This document shows positions 33,240 through 41,164 of a stretch of 64,000 nt of DNA, piece after piece. Where the stretch lies: assembly GCA_963844235.1 (NCBI GenBank), contig CAWJNF010000001.1, forward strand, positions 434,001-498,000, in the 5' to 3' direction. The first letter of the stretch is position 1. Each line of letters begins with the position of its first letter. The notes under the pieces are model-generated. The model was given only the letters and a program-made list of their open reading frames with translations, was not told the DNA's origin and did not search any database. This DNA is from CAWJNF01 sp963844235. Its GTDB lineage: Bacteria > Actinomycetota > Thermoleophilia > Gaiellales > Gaiellaceae. The position numbers were made by a program, and so were the translations under genes.

Positions 33240-33575
33240 ATGGCTGATCCAACCACCGATACCCCCGTCCTCGACCTGCTCGCGAGCATGACCGCGGACT
33301 CCGTCGCTGCGTCGAGTCTCGACCCGGAGACGCTGTTGCTGGTTCGCATCGCTGCCCTGGTCGCGGTCGATGCCCCGCCGGTCTCGTATGCGCTGAACCT
33401 CGCTTTGGCGGGCGAGGCCGGTCTCGATCCCGAGCGGGTCCGCGGTGTGTTCGCCGCGGTCGCCCCGATCGTGGGCACGGCGCGGGTCGCGTCGGCGACG
33501 GGCAATATCGTCAAGGCGCTGGCGGTCGAGATGGAGATCGCGGAGCTCGAGGAGGAAGAGGAAAGCCAGAGTTAG
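33240..33575 (+). CDS. Carboxymuconolactone-decarboxylase/AhpD-like small protein lacking the active cysteines
   Basis: A 111-residue helical protein: MADPTTDTPVLDLLASMTAD, then LDPETLLLVRIAALVAVDAP, VSYALNLALAGEAGLDPERV and FAAVAPIVGTARVASATGNI, with an acidic tail (EIAELEEEEESQS). The helix order follows CMD/AhpD-fold proteins, but the CxxC/CxxH redox motif is absent; where it is expected the sequence is APPVSYALNL. So it is not an AhpD-type peroxidase reductase. The leader AACGAAAGGAAGCACC is shared with the lipoprotein gene. An exact stress-dyad promoter precedes it. A related gene lies at 33856. Confidence 0.7.
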   Translation: MADPTTDTPVLDLLASMTADSVAASSLDPETLLLVRIAALVAVDAPPVSYALNLALAGEAGLDPERVRGVFAAVAPIVGTARVASATGNIVKALAVEMEIAELEEEEESQS

Positions 33576-33715
33576 CCGCGCTGGCGGGCGCCTCGTCGGA
33601 GCAGCGACTGCCGTGGCCGCCGCTCCGAGCGACTCGCCCAGCGACTGACGAGCAGGTGCCGCAGGAGGGCGCGCAGAGGTCGGTCAGGCGCGTGTATGGA
33701 ACGGGCACCTGAGTT

Positions 33716-33754
33716 CCCGGCGGGCGGCGTGCATCCGATACGCCGCCCGCCGGG
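33716..33754 (+). terminator. Perfect 15-bp hairpin after the first CMD-like gene
   Basis: CCCGGCGGGCGGCGT and ACGCCGCCCGCCGGG are exact inverted repeats around a 9-nt loop. It lies 140 nt after the stop at 33575 and 100 nt before the next gene. There is no T-run. Terminator is the simplest reading. Confidence 0.5.
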
Positions 33755-33855
33755 CACTGACCGACGATCCGCGTCGATCTTCCCGCCGAGCCGAATCTCA
33801 CCCGGGAAGGATGAGGCGAGATCGGACGGCAGCACGTGGGATTGAGGTACCGCTG

Positions 33856-34203
33856 ATGAATGACTACAAAGAGCACCTGCGTCGCCTGGCCATGCACGAT
33901 GATGCGCTTCTCGAGGGCATCCAGGTGGAAGGCAGCAGCTCATCCGCGTCGTCGGTCATCGACGAGAGGACGGCGGCACTCGTGCGCGTGGCGGCGACCG
34001 TTGCCCTCGATGGGGCACCTGCCTCGTTCCAGCACGTCGTGGCGCACGCCCTCGCGGCCGGCGCGACCGAGGGCGAGATCGTTGCCACCCTCGAGGCGGT
34101 GACGCCGGTGACGGGCGCTGCGCGAGTCGTCCTCTGTGCACCCAAGGTCGCGCTCGCGCTCGGCTACGACGTCGAGGCCGCCCTCGAGGTGCTCGACCCG
34201 TAA
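33856..34203 (+). CDS. Second CMD/AhpD-like small protein lacking the active cysteines
   Basis: A 115-residue protein: MNDYKEHLRRLAMHDDALLE, a Ser-rich loop, IDERTAALVRVAATVALDGA, FQHVVAHALAAGATEGEIVA and TLEAVTPVTGAARVVLCAPK. It matches the CMD fold better than its neighbour at 33240, including the GATEGEIVATLEAV helix, but the CxxCxxxH active site reads PASFQHVVAH: the His positions remain and the Cys are replaced. It is therefore probably not a thiol peroxidase partner. ATG 33856 is taken as start; an upstream in-frame start at 33811 adds 15 residues. A weak dyad-like sequence lies at 33798-33814. Confidence 0.7.
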   Translation: MNDYKEHLRRLAMHDDALLEGIQVEGSSSSASSVIDERTAALVRVAATVALDGAPASFQHVVAHALAAGATEGEIVATLEAVTPVTGAARVVLCAPKVALALGYDVEAALEVLDP

Positions 34204-34215
34204 ACCAGCTGCGAA

Positions 34216-34262
34216 TTCATGCCATCGGCATGACGAAGACCGACCGACCCTACGCCCATAGT
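34216..34262 (+). promoter_or_regulatory. Stress-dyad promoter of the YihY gene (perfect palindrome copy)
   Basis: TTCATGCCATCGGCATGACG (34216-34235) carries the dyad CATGCC-ATC-GGCATG, whose arms are exact inverted repeats. CATAGT (34257-34262) follows after 24 nt. This copy best shows the symmetry expected for a dimeric regulator. The gene starts 33 nt beyond. Confidence 0.78.
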
Positions 34263-34294
34263 CCTTCCGGACGGATCGGACGACACGACCAGAA

Positions 34295-35272
34295 ATGAAC
34301 GAGCCCTCCCCTCCGAACGAGCCGAAAGCGATCGAGCCGATGCAAGCTGCCGACGCTGCGCCGCCGGCTGTGGTCGAGGGCTCGGTGGAACCGGGCGGGC
34401 CGATAGGCCAGACGAAAGGTGGGGCCCTAACTGCCCGGGGCAGGAAGCTCATGGCGGACGTTCAGGCGAAACGGCCGGAGCACGCGTCGATCGAGGTCTG
34501 TTTCAGGTGGATCGAGTGCGACAAGGACATCGCCGGGGGTGTGCTCGGCGGCGGCCTCGCCTACCGCTTCTTCTTCTGGGCATTGTCGCTGTCCTTGGTC
34601 ACGGCCGGAGGGCTTGGCATCGCGGCGCGCTCGAACGTGGATGTGGCGTCCACGGCTGTGGACGCGGGCCTGGGCGAGGAGGTCGCCGATACGGTCGCAA
34701 CCGCGGCGCAGCAGGCTGAGAGCGGCCGCTGGTGGCTGCTCGTGACGGGCCTCTGGCTGTTCCTCTGGTTCAGCTGGGGTCTGCTGCACGCGCTCTGGCT
34801 CACGCACGCGGCCGCCTGGCGGATGCGGCCGCCGCCGATCACGAGCTTGCCGAAGGCGCTCGTCGTCGTGGTGGCCGTCCCCATCGTCCTCGCCGCTCTC
34901 GAGGCGGGAGCGGGGTGGGTACGGGGAAGCGTCGGCCTCGAGGCCGGGGCCATTGCCACGGTCGCCGTCAGCGTCGCCGTCGCCTCCGGCTGGCTGTGGG
35001 CCTCTACGAAGCTACCGGCACGGGCAGTACCGTGGAAGGCTTTTCTTCCCGGCGCCATCTTCCTCGCGGTGGGCTTCACCGCGCTCCACATCTTCACGGT
35101 GTACTACCTCGGCGAGAAGCTCGCGCGTTCCTCCGAGCTGTACGGCGAGCTCGGTCTGGCCGCGACCATGCTCTTCTACCTCTTCCTCCTCGGCCGCGGC
35201 GTCGTCTGGTCGGCCGAGCTGAACGCCGTCGTCTGGCAGGTGCGGCACCCGCCCGATCGACGCCCGGCATGA
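34295..35272 (+). CDS. YihY/BrkB-family membrane protein
   Basis: A 325-residue protein with a disordered Pro/Glu-rich N-terminus (about 1-60) and six helices of the YihY/virulence-factor BrkB family: LAYRFFFWALSLSLVTAGGL, WWLLVTGLWLFLWFSWGLLH, LVVVVAVPIVLAALEAGAGW, AVSVAVASGWLWASTKLP, FLPGAIFLAVGFTALHIFTV and ATMLFYLFLLGRGVVWSAEL. The YLGEKLARSSELYGELG loop is characteristic. Earlier claims of RNase BN activity for this family are not supported; transport or envelope roles are proposed. It follows a perfect stress-dyad promoter. Confidence 0.85.
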   Translation: MNEPSPPNEPKAIEPMQAADAAPPAVVEGSVEPGGPIGQTKGGALTARGRKLMADVQAKRPEHASIEVCFRWIECDKDIAGGVLGGGLAYRFFFWALSLSLVTAGGLGIAARSNVDVASTAVDAGLGEEVADTVATAAQQAESGRWWLLVTGLWLFLWFSWGLLHALWLTHAAAWRMRPPPITSLPKALVVVVAVPIVLAALEAGAGWVRGSVGLEAGAIATVAVSVAVASGWLWASTKLPARAVPWKAFLPGAIFLAVGFTALHIFTVYYLGEKLARSSELYGELGLAATMLFYLFLLGRGVVWSAELNAVVWQVRHPPDRRPA

Positions 35273-35307
35273 GCCCGAGCGGGACGTCTCTGTGGCATCG
35301 GCATCTT

Positions 35308-35322
35308 CATGCGATCGGTATC
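35308..35322 (+). promoter_or_regulatory. Stress-dyad copy upstream of the K+ channel gene
   Basis: TCATGCGATCGGTATCA (35307-35323) matches 15 of 17 positions of the dyad. At the expected distance the sequence reads AATGAT (35346-35351), a weaker -10. The channel gene starts 70 nt further. It is probably a functional but weaker member of the group. Confidence 0.6.
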
Positions 35323-35421
35323 AGGAGCACAGAATTGCGAAGTGAAATGATGCTCGTCCATGGCCTTAGTGCGCCGTCCGGATGAGCCCGGCGGCCGGCC
35401 TGCCGTACAGGACGTGCCTCT

Positions 35422-35928
35422 ATGCCTTCGCGTGACCAGATGACCCCGAACGAGCGCGAAACGAGCGCCCGGGCCCACAGGCCGAAACGGCGCTCGCGCG
35501 CCGAGGAGCGCGCTCAGCGTGCCGTCGCCACCGGGCGCGTTGTCCCGTATCTGGCAGGGATGACGGTGGCCGTTGCCCTTCTCACGGGCTTCATCGCGAC
35601 GCTCGTCGATCGCGAGGACTTTCCCACCTTCGGCGACGGCATCTGGTGGGCGCTCGTCACCCTCGCCACCGTCGGTTACGGAGACATCGTCCCACAGACC
35701 GCCTGGGGTCGAGTCCTGGGCAGCGTCGTCATCGTCTTCGGGATCACGTTCCTCTCCTTCCTGACGGCCACGGTCACGTCGTACTTCGTCACCGCTCAGC
35801 AGCAGCGCATGGCGGAGGACGAGCGCGAGCAACGAGAGGCCGAGCAGGAGGCGGACGAGGTGATACTGGGCCGCATCGAGGAGCGACTCGCGGCGATCGA
35901 GGCCAGGCTCGACGAGCTGGGTAAGTGA
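35422..35928 (+). CDS. Two-transmembrane potassium channel
   Basis: A 168-residue protein with a basic cytoplasmic N-terminus, first helix VVPYLAGMTVAVALLTGFIA, a pore loop with the K+ selectivity filter TVGYGD (residues 83-88), second helix LGSVVIVFGITFLSFLTATV and a charged helical C-terminus from about 120 (AEDEREQREAEQEADEVILG, RIEERLAAIEARLDELG), probably a coiled-coil bundle that holds the tetramer together as in KcsA-like channels. It has no RCK domain. In the membrane it conducts K+, giving a role in membrane potential or stress. A stress-dyad copy precedes it. Confidence 0.9.
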   Translation: MPSRDQMTPNERETSARAHRPKRRSRAEERAQRAVATGRVVPYLAGMTVAVALLTGFIATLVDREDFPTFGDGIWWALVTLATVGYGDIVPQTAWGRVLGSVVIVFGITFLSFLTATVTSYFVTAQQQRMAEDEREQREAEQEADEVILGRIEERLAAIEARLDELGK

Positions 35929-36036
35929 CAAGCCTCCGGGACGTCGCATCGTGATGGCACGTCAGTAGATTCGACGAACGTGCTCGCCGTGCGTCGGAGC
36001 TGCTTCTTCGAGCCATTCACTGTCGGAGGCTGAGGG

Positions 36037-37345
36037 TTGGGCGGCTCGGGTCTCGTCGCGATCGCGCTCCTCGTCCTCGCGTACGCCGCGTTCTCGCGAC
36101 GGCTCTCGGGGACCATGATCACCACCGCGATGGTGTTCGTCGCCGGCGGCATGCTGGCGAGCGACGAGGTTCTCGGCTGGCTCGATCCGACGATCGAGAG
36201 CGAAACCGTTCGCTGGGTCGCCGAGGCGACGCTGACGGTCGTGCTCTTCTCCGACGCGTCACGGATCAACTTCGGAGCGCTGCGCCGGGAGTACGTCGTT
36301 CCTGTTCGCCTGCTCGCGATCGGGCTGCCGCTGACCATCGTGGCCGGTGCGCTCGCGGGTGTCGCGCGTGCTCGGAGAGCTCGTGCTCATCGAGGCCGTC
36401 CTGCTTGCGATCGTGCTCGCCCCGACAGACGCTGCGCTGGGTCAGGCGGTCGTCACCGATCCCCGGGTTCCTTCACGCGTGCGACAAGGGCTCAACGTCG
36501 AGAGCGGGCTCAACGACGGCATCTGCGTGCCGCTCCTCCTGGTCGCGATCGCGATTGCCGAGGCGACGGAGGGCGCGATCGGAGACGGCGCCGCGGTACG
36601 CCTCGTGTTCGAGGAGATCGGCTACGGATGCCTTGGGGGGGTGATTGCGGGTCTCGCGGCCGCGGCCGTGGTGAGAGCGGGCGTCCCGCGCCGGCTCGTC
36701 GACTCGATCTGGCTCCAGACCGTCCCGGTCGCCGGGGCCGCGCTGGCCTACGGGCTGGCCGTGTGGATGGGCGGCAGCGGGTTCATCGCCGCCTTCGTCG
36801 GCGGCGCCGTCTTCGGTGGATTGCGTCGCGAGGTGGGGGGCGAGGTGACGCTCTTCCTCGAAGAGACAGGCGACCTGCTCGGGGCAGTCACGTTCATCCT
36901 GTTCGGAGCCGTCATGATCGTGCCGATGCTCGACGACCTCTCCGCCGAGGTCTTCCTGTATGCGGGTCTCAGCCTCACGGTCGTACGAATGATTCCCGTG
37001 GCCCTGGCGATGCTCGGAGCCGGTGCCGGGCGACCGACCGTCGCCTTCCTCGGCTGGTTCGGGCCGCGGGGATTGGCGTCGATCGTGTTCGCGGTGATCC
37101 TGGTCGAGGAAGCCGACCTCGTGCACGAGTCGGTGCTGTTGAATGCGATCTTTCTCACGGTCGGTCTCTCCGTTCTTCTGCACGGCCTTACCGCAACCCC
37201 GCTCACGGGACGCTACGCAGCGTGGTTCGCGGCCCACCCGCGGGACGCGGCGCCCTCGTTCGAGAGTGCGCCGGCGCACGAACACCGCCCGCACCGCTGG
37301 ACGGCCGGGCTGCGTCATGAGCGTCGGGACGGCGAGGACAGCTGA
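36037..37345 (+). pseudogene. CPA1-type cation:proton antiporter, frameshifted
   Basis: The first frame (TTG 36037) has three or four helices (GLVAIALLVLAYAAFSRRLS, TMITTAMVFVAGGMLASDEV, VAEATLTVVLFSDASRINFG) and ends LTIVAGALAGVA. At about 36360-36370 one extra base breaks it. The other frame continues with LGELVLIEAVLLAIVLAPTD, the conserved ALGQAVVTDPRVPSRVRQGL and NVESGLNDGICVPLLLVAIA (the ion-binding Asp region), then helices to LTATPLTGRYAAWF. The whole is a NhaP/CPA1-like antiporter of about 430 residues; the cation is undecided. Product would be lost unless the shift is an error. Confidence 0.78.
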
Positions 37346-37650
37346 CCCGAGACGTCGTAGCGCGTGCCGCTCGGGCGGCGCGATTCCGAACAGCCGCTCC
37401 TTGATCCCCGTCGGTCTCGCGAGGGTTAGAGGACGAACCCCGTGAAGCGACCGAGATCCGCTCCCTCACGCCAAGTCGCCGCGCCCCGAATCGAGCCTCC
37501 GACCAACCACGTCTTCAGAATGCGCCGAGCGTCTCGTGACCGACAGGTCTCCCGCACCCGTACCGCGGCCGCGCTTGAGAGCGAGGCCTTGCTCGAGCCC
37601 GCCCGACGAGCCGGCTGGCCCGTGTCGATGCTGACTGCGCGAGTCCGAAC
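37346..37650. other. Intergenic region, no gene seen
   Basis: About 305 nt between the antiporter and the flippase-like gene. The open frames here are Arg/Pro-rich without a recognisable pattern. No promoter, hairpin or repeat stands out. Confidence 0.5.
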
Positions 37651-38832
37651 GTGACCGAGGCACGCCCTCTCACCTCGACAGAATCGTCGCCCGTGCTCCC
37701 CTTCGGCGATCCCTCTCGCCCGCGGCGCCTCGTAAAGGTTCTCGCTTGGCTGGTCGGAGTCGTTGTCGTGGTCGTCCTGCTCGACCTCGTCGGTGTCGAC
37801 GTCACCGGCTGGCTGTCGGAGCTCTGGGATCAGATCACGTCGGTTCCGGCGCGCTACGTCGTTCCCGCCCTCGCCCTCCAGACGGGCCAGACCGTCCTCG
37901 CGGGACTCTCCTACTACGGCATCCTGCGCGCCGCCTACGCGGACGAGGTCACGTTCGCCCCGATCGTGACCGCCTATGCGGTCGGCGTTGCGATGAACGG
38001 CTTCCTCCCCGCCAACATCGGCACGTTCGTGACCCTGATGATGTTCGTCGCGATCATTCCTCGCTGCACGTTCGCGGGTGCGCTGGCGGCCTACCTCGTC
38101 CAGAAGATCTTCTTCACGATCGCCGGCACCTTCGTCTACCTCTACCTCTTCTTCTCGGTGCCCGGCTCGTTCACCGAGAACCTCGGCAACATCAACGCGC
38201 GTCCATTGCTCACGGTCGGAATCGTGCTCGGCGCTGCCTTCCTCGTCTTCCTGCTGGGCCGGATCTTCTGGCGCCAGCTCAAGAAGCTCTGGGTCCAGGC
38301 GAAGCAAGGCGGTGTGATCCTCTCCCAGCCCAGGCGCTACCTCATGAGAGTGTTCCTGCCGTCGTTCCTGTCCTGGCTGTGCAAGCTGGCGGTGATCGGG
38401 GTCTTCCTCGCCGCATTCGCCATCCCCGTCACCTTCGAGTCGATCATGTGGGTCACCGGCTCGGGCTCGCTGGCGAACGTCGTCTCCTTCACGCCGGGCG
38501 CGGTCGGGATTACGCAGGCCACGAACGCGCTTGCGCTCAAGACCTGCTGCGAGGTCCCACAGGAGACCGCAGTCGCCTACTCGACGGCCCAGCAACTGAT
38601 CGTGACCGCCTGGAACGTCGGTCTCGCAACCGTTCTCGTCGTGCTCGTCTTCGGCTGGACGGGCGGCAAGCTGCTGGTCGGCGGTGCCTACGCCGACGCC
38701 AAAGGAAAGGTCGCCGAGCAGAAGGAACAGCGCGCAGCAAAGCGGGCGCGGCGGCGCGCGGACGGGGACGACGCGGACGACGCGGACGACGGACAGGACG
38801 CGGAGCACGGACAGGACGCGGAGGACGTGTGA
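37651..38832 (+). CDS. Flippase-like / LPG-synthase transmembrane domain protein
   Basis: A 393-residue membrane protein with the PF03706-type fold (lysylphosphatidylglycerol synthase transmembrane region, also called flippase-like). Helices include LVKVLAWLVGVVVVVVLLDL, VVPALALQTGQTVLAGLSYY, IVTAYAVGVAMNGFLPANIG, GALAAYLVQKIFFTIAGTFV and LTVGIVLGAAFLVFLLGRIF; the conserved NGFLPANIGT and FTPGAVGITQATNAL motifs are intact. No catalytic aminoacyl-transfer domain follows, so it would be a lipid-handling or flippase-type protein. The tail is an Asp-rich short repeat (DDADDADDGQDAEHGQDAED), encoded by tandem GACGCG-type units at 38762-38830. It is convergent with the SDR gene. Confidence 0.78.
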   Translation: MTEARPLTSTESSPVLPFGDPSRPRRLVKVLAWLVGVVVVVVLLDLVGVDVTGWLSELWDQITSVPARYVVPALALQTGQTVLAGLSYYGILRAAYADEVTFAPIVTAYAVGVAMNGFLPANIGTFVTLMMFVAIIPRCTFAGALAAYLVQKIFFTIAGTFVYLYLFFSVPGSFTENLGNINARPLLTVGIVLGAAFLVFLLGRIFWRQLKKLWVQAKQGGVILSQPRRYLMRVFLPSFLSWLCKLAVIGVFLAAFAIPVTFESIMWVTGSGSLANVVSFTPGAVGITQATNALALKTCCEVPQETAVAYSTAQQLIVTAWNVGLATVLVVLVFGWTGGKLLVGGAYADAKGKVAEQKEQRAAKRARRRADGDDADDADDGQDAEHGQDAEDV

Positions 38833-38853
38833 CCCAGCGTCGCAGCCCGTATC

Positions 38854-39684
38854 TCAGTCCGCGACTCCCAGTCCCCAGCCGCCGTCGATCAGGATCTCCT
38901 GGCCGGTGATGTAGTCGGAGGCCGGCGAGGCGAGGAAGAGGGCGAGCGGTTTGATGTCGTCCGGCCGGCCGACGCGGTGCATGGGGATGTCTTTCGCGAC
39001 AGCCGCTTGCAGGTCGGGGTTGTGGGCGTGGCCGCCGCCGATGTTCGTGACGAAGAATCCGGGGGCGATCGCGTTGGCTGTGATGCCGTCGGCTGCGAGC
39101 TCGAGGGCAATGCAGTGCGTGAGGTGCTTCGCGCCGGCTTTTGCGGCCATGTACGCAGCGCCGATGGCGGGCTCGACCTTGTTCGCCGCCAGCGACGTCG
39201 TCACGATGATCCTTCCGAACCGGCGGGGGCGCATGTGGCGGGCTGCGGCCCGGGCGGTCGCGAAGACGCCGTTGAGGTTGATGTCGATGACTCGGCTCCA
39301 GCGCTCGTCCGTGTAGCGCTCGAGCGCACCATCTTCCACGCGGGGCCGTTCGTCGCCGGCCCAGGCGCCGACGAAGCCGACACCGGGATCGATGCCGGCG
39401 TTCGCGAACGCGACGTCGAGCCTGCCGTAGGCCTCCGCCGCGTCGTCGATCGCCCGATCGAGGGCGGCGTGATCGGTCACGTCGGCGACGGCAGCCCGCA
39501 CGTCGAGCCCTTCGCCCTTGAGCCGGGAGGCCTGCTCCTCGGCGGCGTCGGCGTCGACGTCGATCAGCGTCACGCGTGCGCCGTGCGCCGCGAGCACCTC
39601 GCCGTAGGCAAGCCCGAGACCGCTGGCTCCGCCGGTGACGATCACGCCGAACCCGGTCACGTCGAACTGCGAGGAAACGTTCAC
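38854..39684 (-). CDS. Short-chain dehydrogenase/reductase
   Basis: A 276-residue classical SDR. It starts at GTG 39684 behind AGGAGAAGG. The cofactor motif is VIVTGGASGLGLAYGEV, with Asp in LIDVDADAAEEQ pointing to NAD preference. NAG appears in VAFANAGIDPG, and the catalytic Ser, Tyr and Lys are in TTSLAANKVEPAIGAAYMAA KAG. The C-terminal GGWGLGVAD is typical. It is the leftmost gene of the catabolic region and reads away from it, divergent from the enolase-superfamily gene. Substrate unknown; a hydroxyl or keto group of the pathway compound is plausible. Confidence 0.88.
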   Translation of the reverse strand: MNVSSQFDVTGFGVIVTGGASGLGLAYGEVLAAHGARVTLIDVDADAAEEQASRLKGEGLDVRAAVADVTDHAALDRAIDDAAEAYGRLDVAFANAGIDPGVGFVGAWAGDERPRVEDGALERYTDERWSRVIDINLNGVFATARAAARHMRPRRFGRIIVTTSLAANKVEPAIGAAYMAAKAGAKHLTHCIALELAADGITANAIAPGFFVTNIGGGHAHNPDLQAAVAKDIPMHRVGRPDDIKPLALFLASPASDYITGQEILIDGGWGLGVAD

Positions 39685-39910
39685 GCACCTTCTCCTGTGA
39701 TCTCGTTGACCGGCCGAGCCTATCGTCCGGTGCCGCGTGTCGCCCATGGTGGCCGGGTGGCACGCGCGGGTACCCGTCAGGCGCTCGCGCGACTCGGGCC
39801 GGGTCAGGTTCGTGGGGGCCAGATGCGCGCGAGCGTTCGTTGCGTTTCGACGCCGAGAACAAGCCCGCAGTTGATCGCCACAACATCAACGTCGACGGTC
39901 GCCGGCGGCG

Positions 39911-39927
39911 TGATCAATCGATTGGCT
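39911..39927 (+). promoter_or_regulatory. Candidate LacI-type operator before the enolase-superfamily operon
   Basis: TGATCAATCGATTGGCT holds the 10-bp perfect palindrome CAATCGATTG (39915-39924) with a central CG, as in LacI-family operators. TAAGCT (39937-39942) may be the -10. TCAATCG[AT]TT also occurs at 44937-44946 and, on the minus strand, at 58630-58621, near two other transcription units of the island. Confidence 0.4.
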
Positions 39928-39967
39928 CACCTGCGTTAAGCTCGCCCTGGGAACACCAACACAGCTC

Positions 39968-41164
39968 GTGCTTCCGCCTCCGCATCCACAGTCGACGAAC
40001 GCGACGCCCGAAATCGTCGCTCCCGGTCGTGTGTCGGCGATAGAGACGTGGACGTGCGTTTTCACGCTGCCGAAACCGATCGTGCTCGAGCATTCTGTGA
40101 TCCGAGAACGCGAATACACGATCGTGCGTGTCACGGCCGACGACGGGACGATCGGTGTTGCGTATTCGCTCAGTCGGGGCGCTCCGATCGCCGAGACAGT
40201 CGACCGGCTCGTTGCGCCTCTTGTCCTGGGCGAGGACGCGGTGGCCGTTTCGCGTGTTCAGGAGCGAATCGAGCAGGGGTTGCGGCTGCTCGGGCTTGAC
40301 GGATTTCTACTCCGCGCGATCTCGCTCGTCGACATCTGCCTCTGGGACATCCGGGCGAAGTCTGCAGGCGTACCACTCTGGCGCCTTCTCGGCGAGCAGC
40401 GCGACACAGTGCCGGTGCTGCTTGTCGACTGTTACGCGGAGTCAGGTGATGCCGTCCACGATCTCGTGGAGCGGCTCAGACGTCGCGTAGCTGACGGATA
40501 CCGTGCCTTGAAGATTCACGCCCCCGATCCCGCTGTCATGACCGAGTTGCTCGCCAACGTGCGGAAGGCGGTCGGGTCCGACGTATCACTCGTGGTTGAC
40601 CTCGCGATGTCGGCGCCGGACCTTCAGGCTGCTACCTCCGCTATCAGGAGCTGGAGCCCCTTCGATCCGGCATGGGTCGAGGATCCCTTTCGGGGTGAGG
40701 AGACCGAGCTCTTGCGCCGACTCCGAGAAGCCGTCGATGTTCCGATTGGCGCTGGGGACGAGGTGGCGAGCCGCCACGCCATCGAACGCTTGATCAGGGA
40801 TCAGGCGGTCGATGTTGTACGTCTCGACGCGACCTGTCACGGCGGGATTAGCGGCATGAAGCGCCTCTGCGAGCTCGCCGCCGCTCGAGGTGTTCGCGTC
40901 TCGGCGCACACGTACCCCGAGCTTCACCGGCATTGTTCATTCGCGTGGTCGTCGCTCGATCATGTCGAGGCGTTCGCTCCCGCGAGCGAGTACGACCGCT
41001 CGGAAGCCTTCATCGACGCTGACGCCCGCATCCGGGCTGTCGACGGCCACCTCACCGCGCCGGAGCAGGCAGGCGCGGGAATTCAGGTCGACTGGCCGAC
41101 GGTGACAGGGGCGGCTGTCCGCTCTACATGCGCGAAGCTGCCAACTGTCGCGGGAAATCGATGA
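39968..41164 (+). CDS. Enolase-superfamily (mandelate racemase/muconate-lactonizing-like) enzyme
   Basis: A 398-residue enolase-superfamily enzyme. The N-terminal capping domain (VSAIETWTCVFTLPKPIVLE and on) is followed by a barrel with ALKIHAPDP (KxH at strand 2), SLVVDLAMSAPD (metal Asp), AWVEDPFRGEE (metal Glu), PIGAGDEVASRHAIER (third ligand Glu/Asp), DVVRLDATCHGGI and RVSAHTYPELHRH (His). The pattern is of the mandelate-racemase subgroup, which removes an alpha proton of a carboxylate, often dehydrating sugar acids or racemising. GTG 39968 is the taken start; GTG 40031 would remove 21 poorly conserved residues. It overlaps the next gene by 4 nt. Confidence 0.87.
   Translation: MLPPPHPQSTNATPEIVAPGRVSAIETWTCVFTLPKPIVLEHSVIREREYTIVRVTADDGTIGVAYSLSRGAPIAETVDRLVAPLVLGEDAVAVSRVQERIEQGLRLLGLDGFLLRAISLVDICLWDIRAKSAGVPLWRLLGEQRDTVPVLLVDCYAESGDAVHDLVERLRRRVADGYRALKIHAPDPAVMTELLANVRKAVGSDVSLVVDLAMSAPDLQAATSAIRSWSPFDPAWVEDPFRGEETELLRRLREAVDVPIGAGDEVASRHAIERLIRDQAVDVVRLDATCHGGISGMKRLCELAAARGVRVSAHTYPELHRHCSFAWSSLDHVEAFAPASEYDRSEAFIDADARIRAVDGHLTAPEQAGAGIQVDWPTVTGAAVRSTCAKLPTVAGNR

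Noticed and set aside
33798..33814. Weak dyad-like sequence TCACCCGGGAAGGATGA before the second CMD-like gene
   Set aside because: Only about 8 of 17 positions match and no -10 block is at the right distance.
37442..37654. Small open frame before the flippase-like gene
   Set aside because: Arg/Ser-rich composition, no ribosome-binding site and no recognisable pattern.
38762..38830. Short tandem repeats of GACGCG-type units as a possible CRISPR or mobile repeat
   Set aside because: They encode the acidic Asp-rich tail of the flippase-like protein in frame, and have no spacers. Low-complexity coding sequence explains them.
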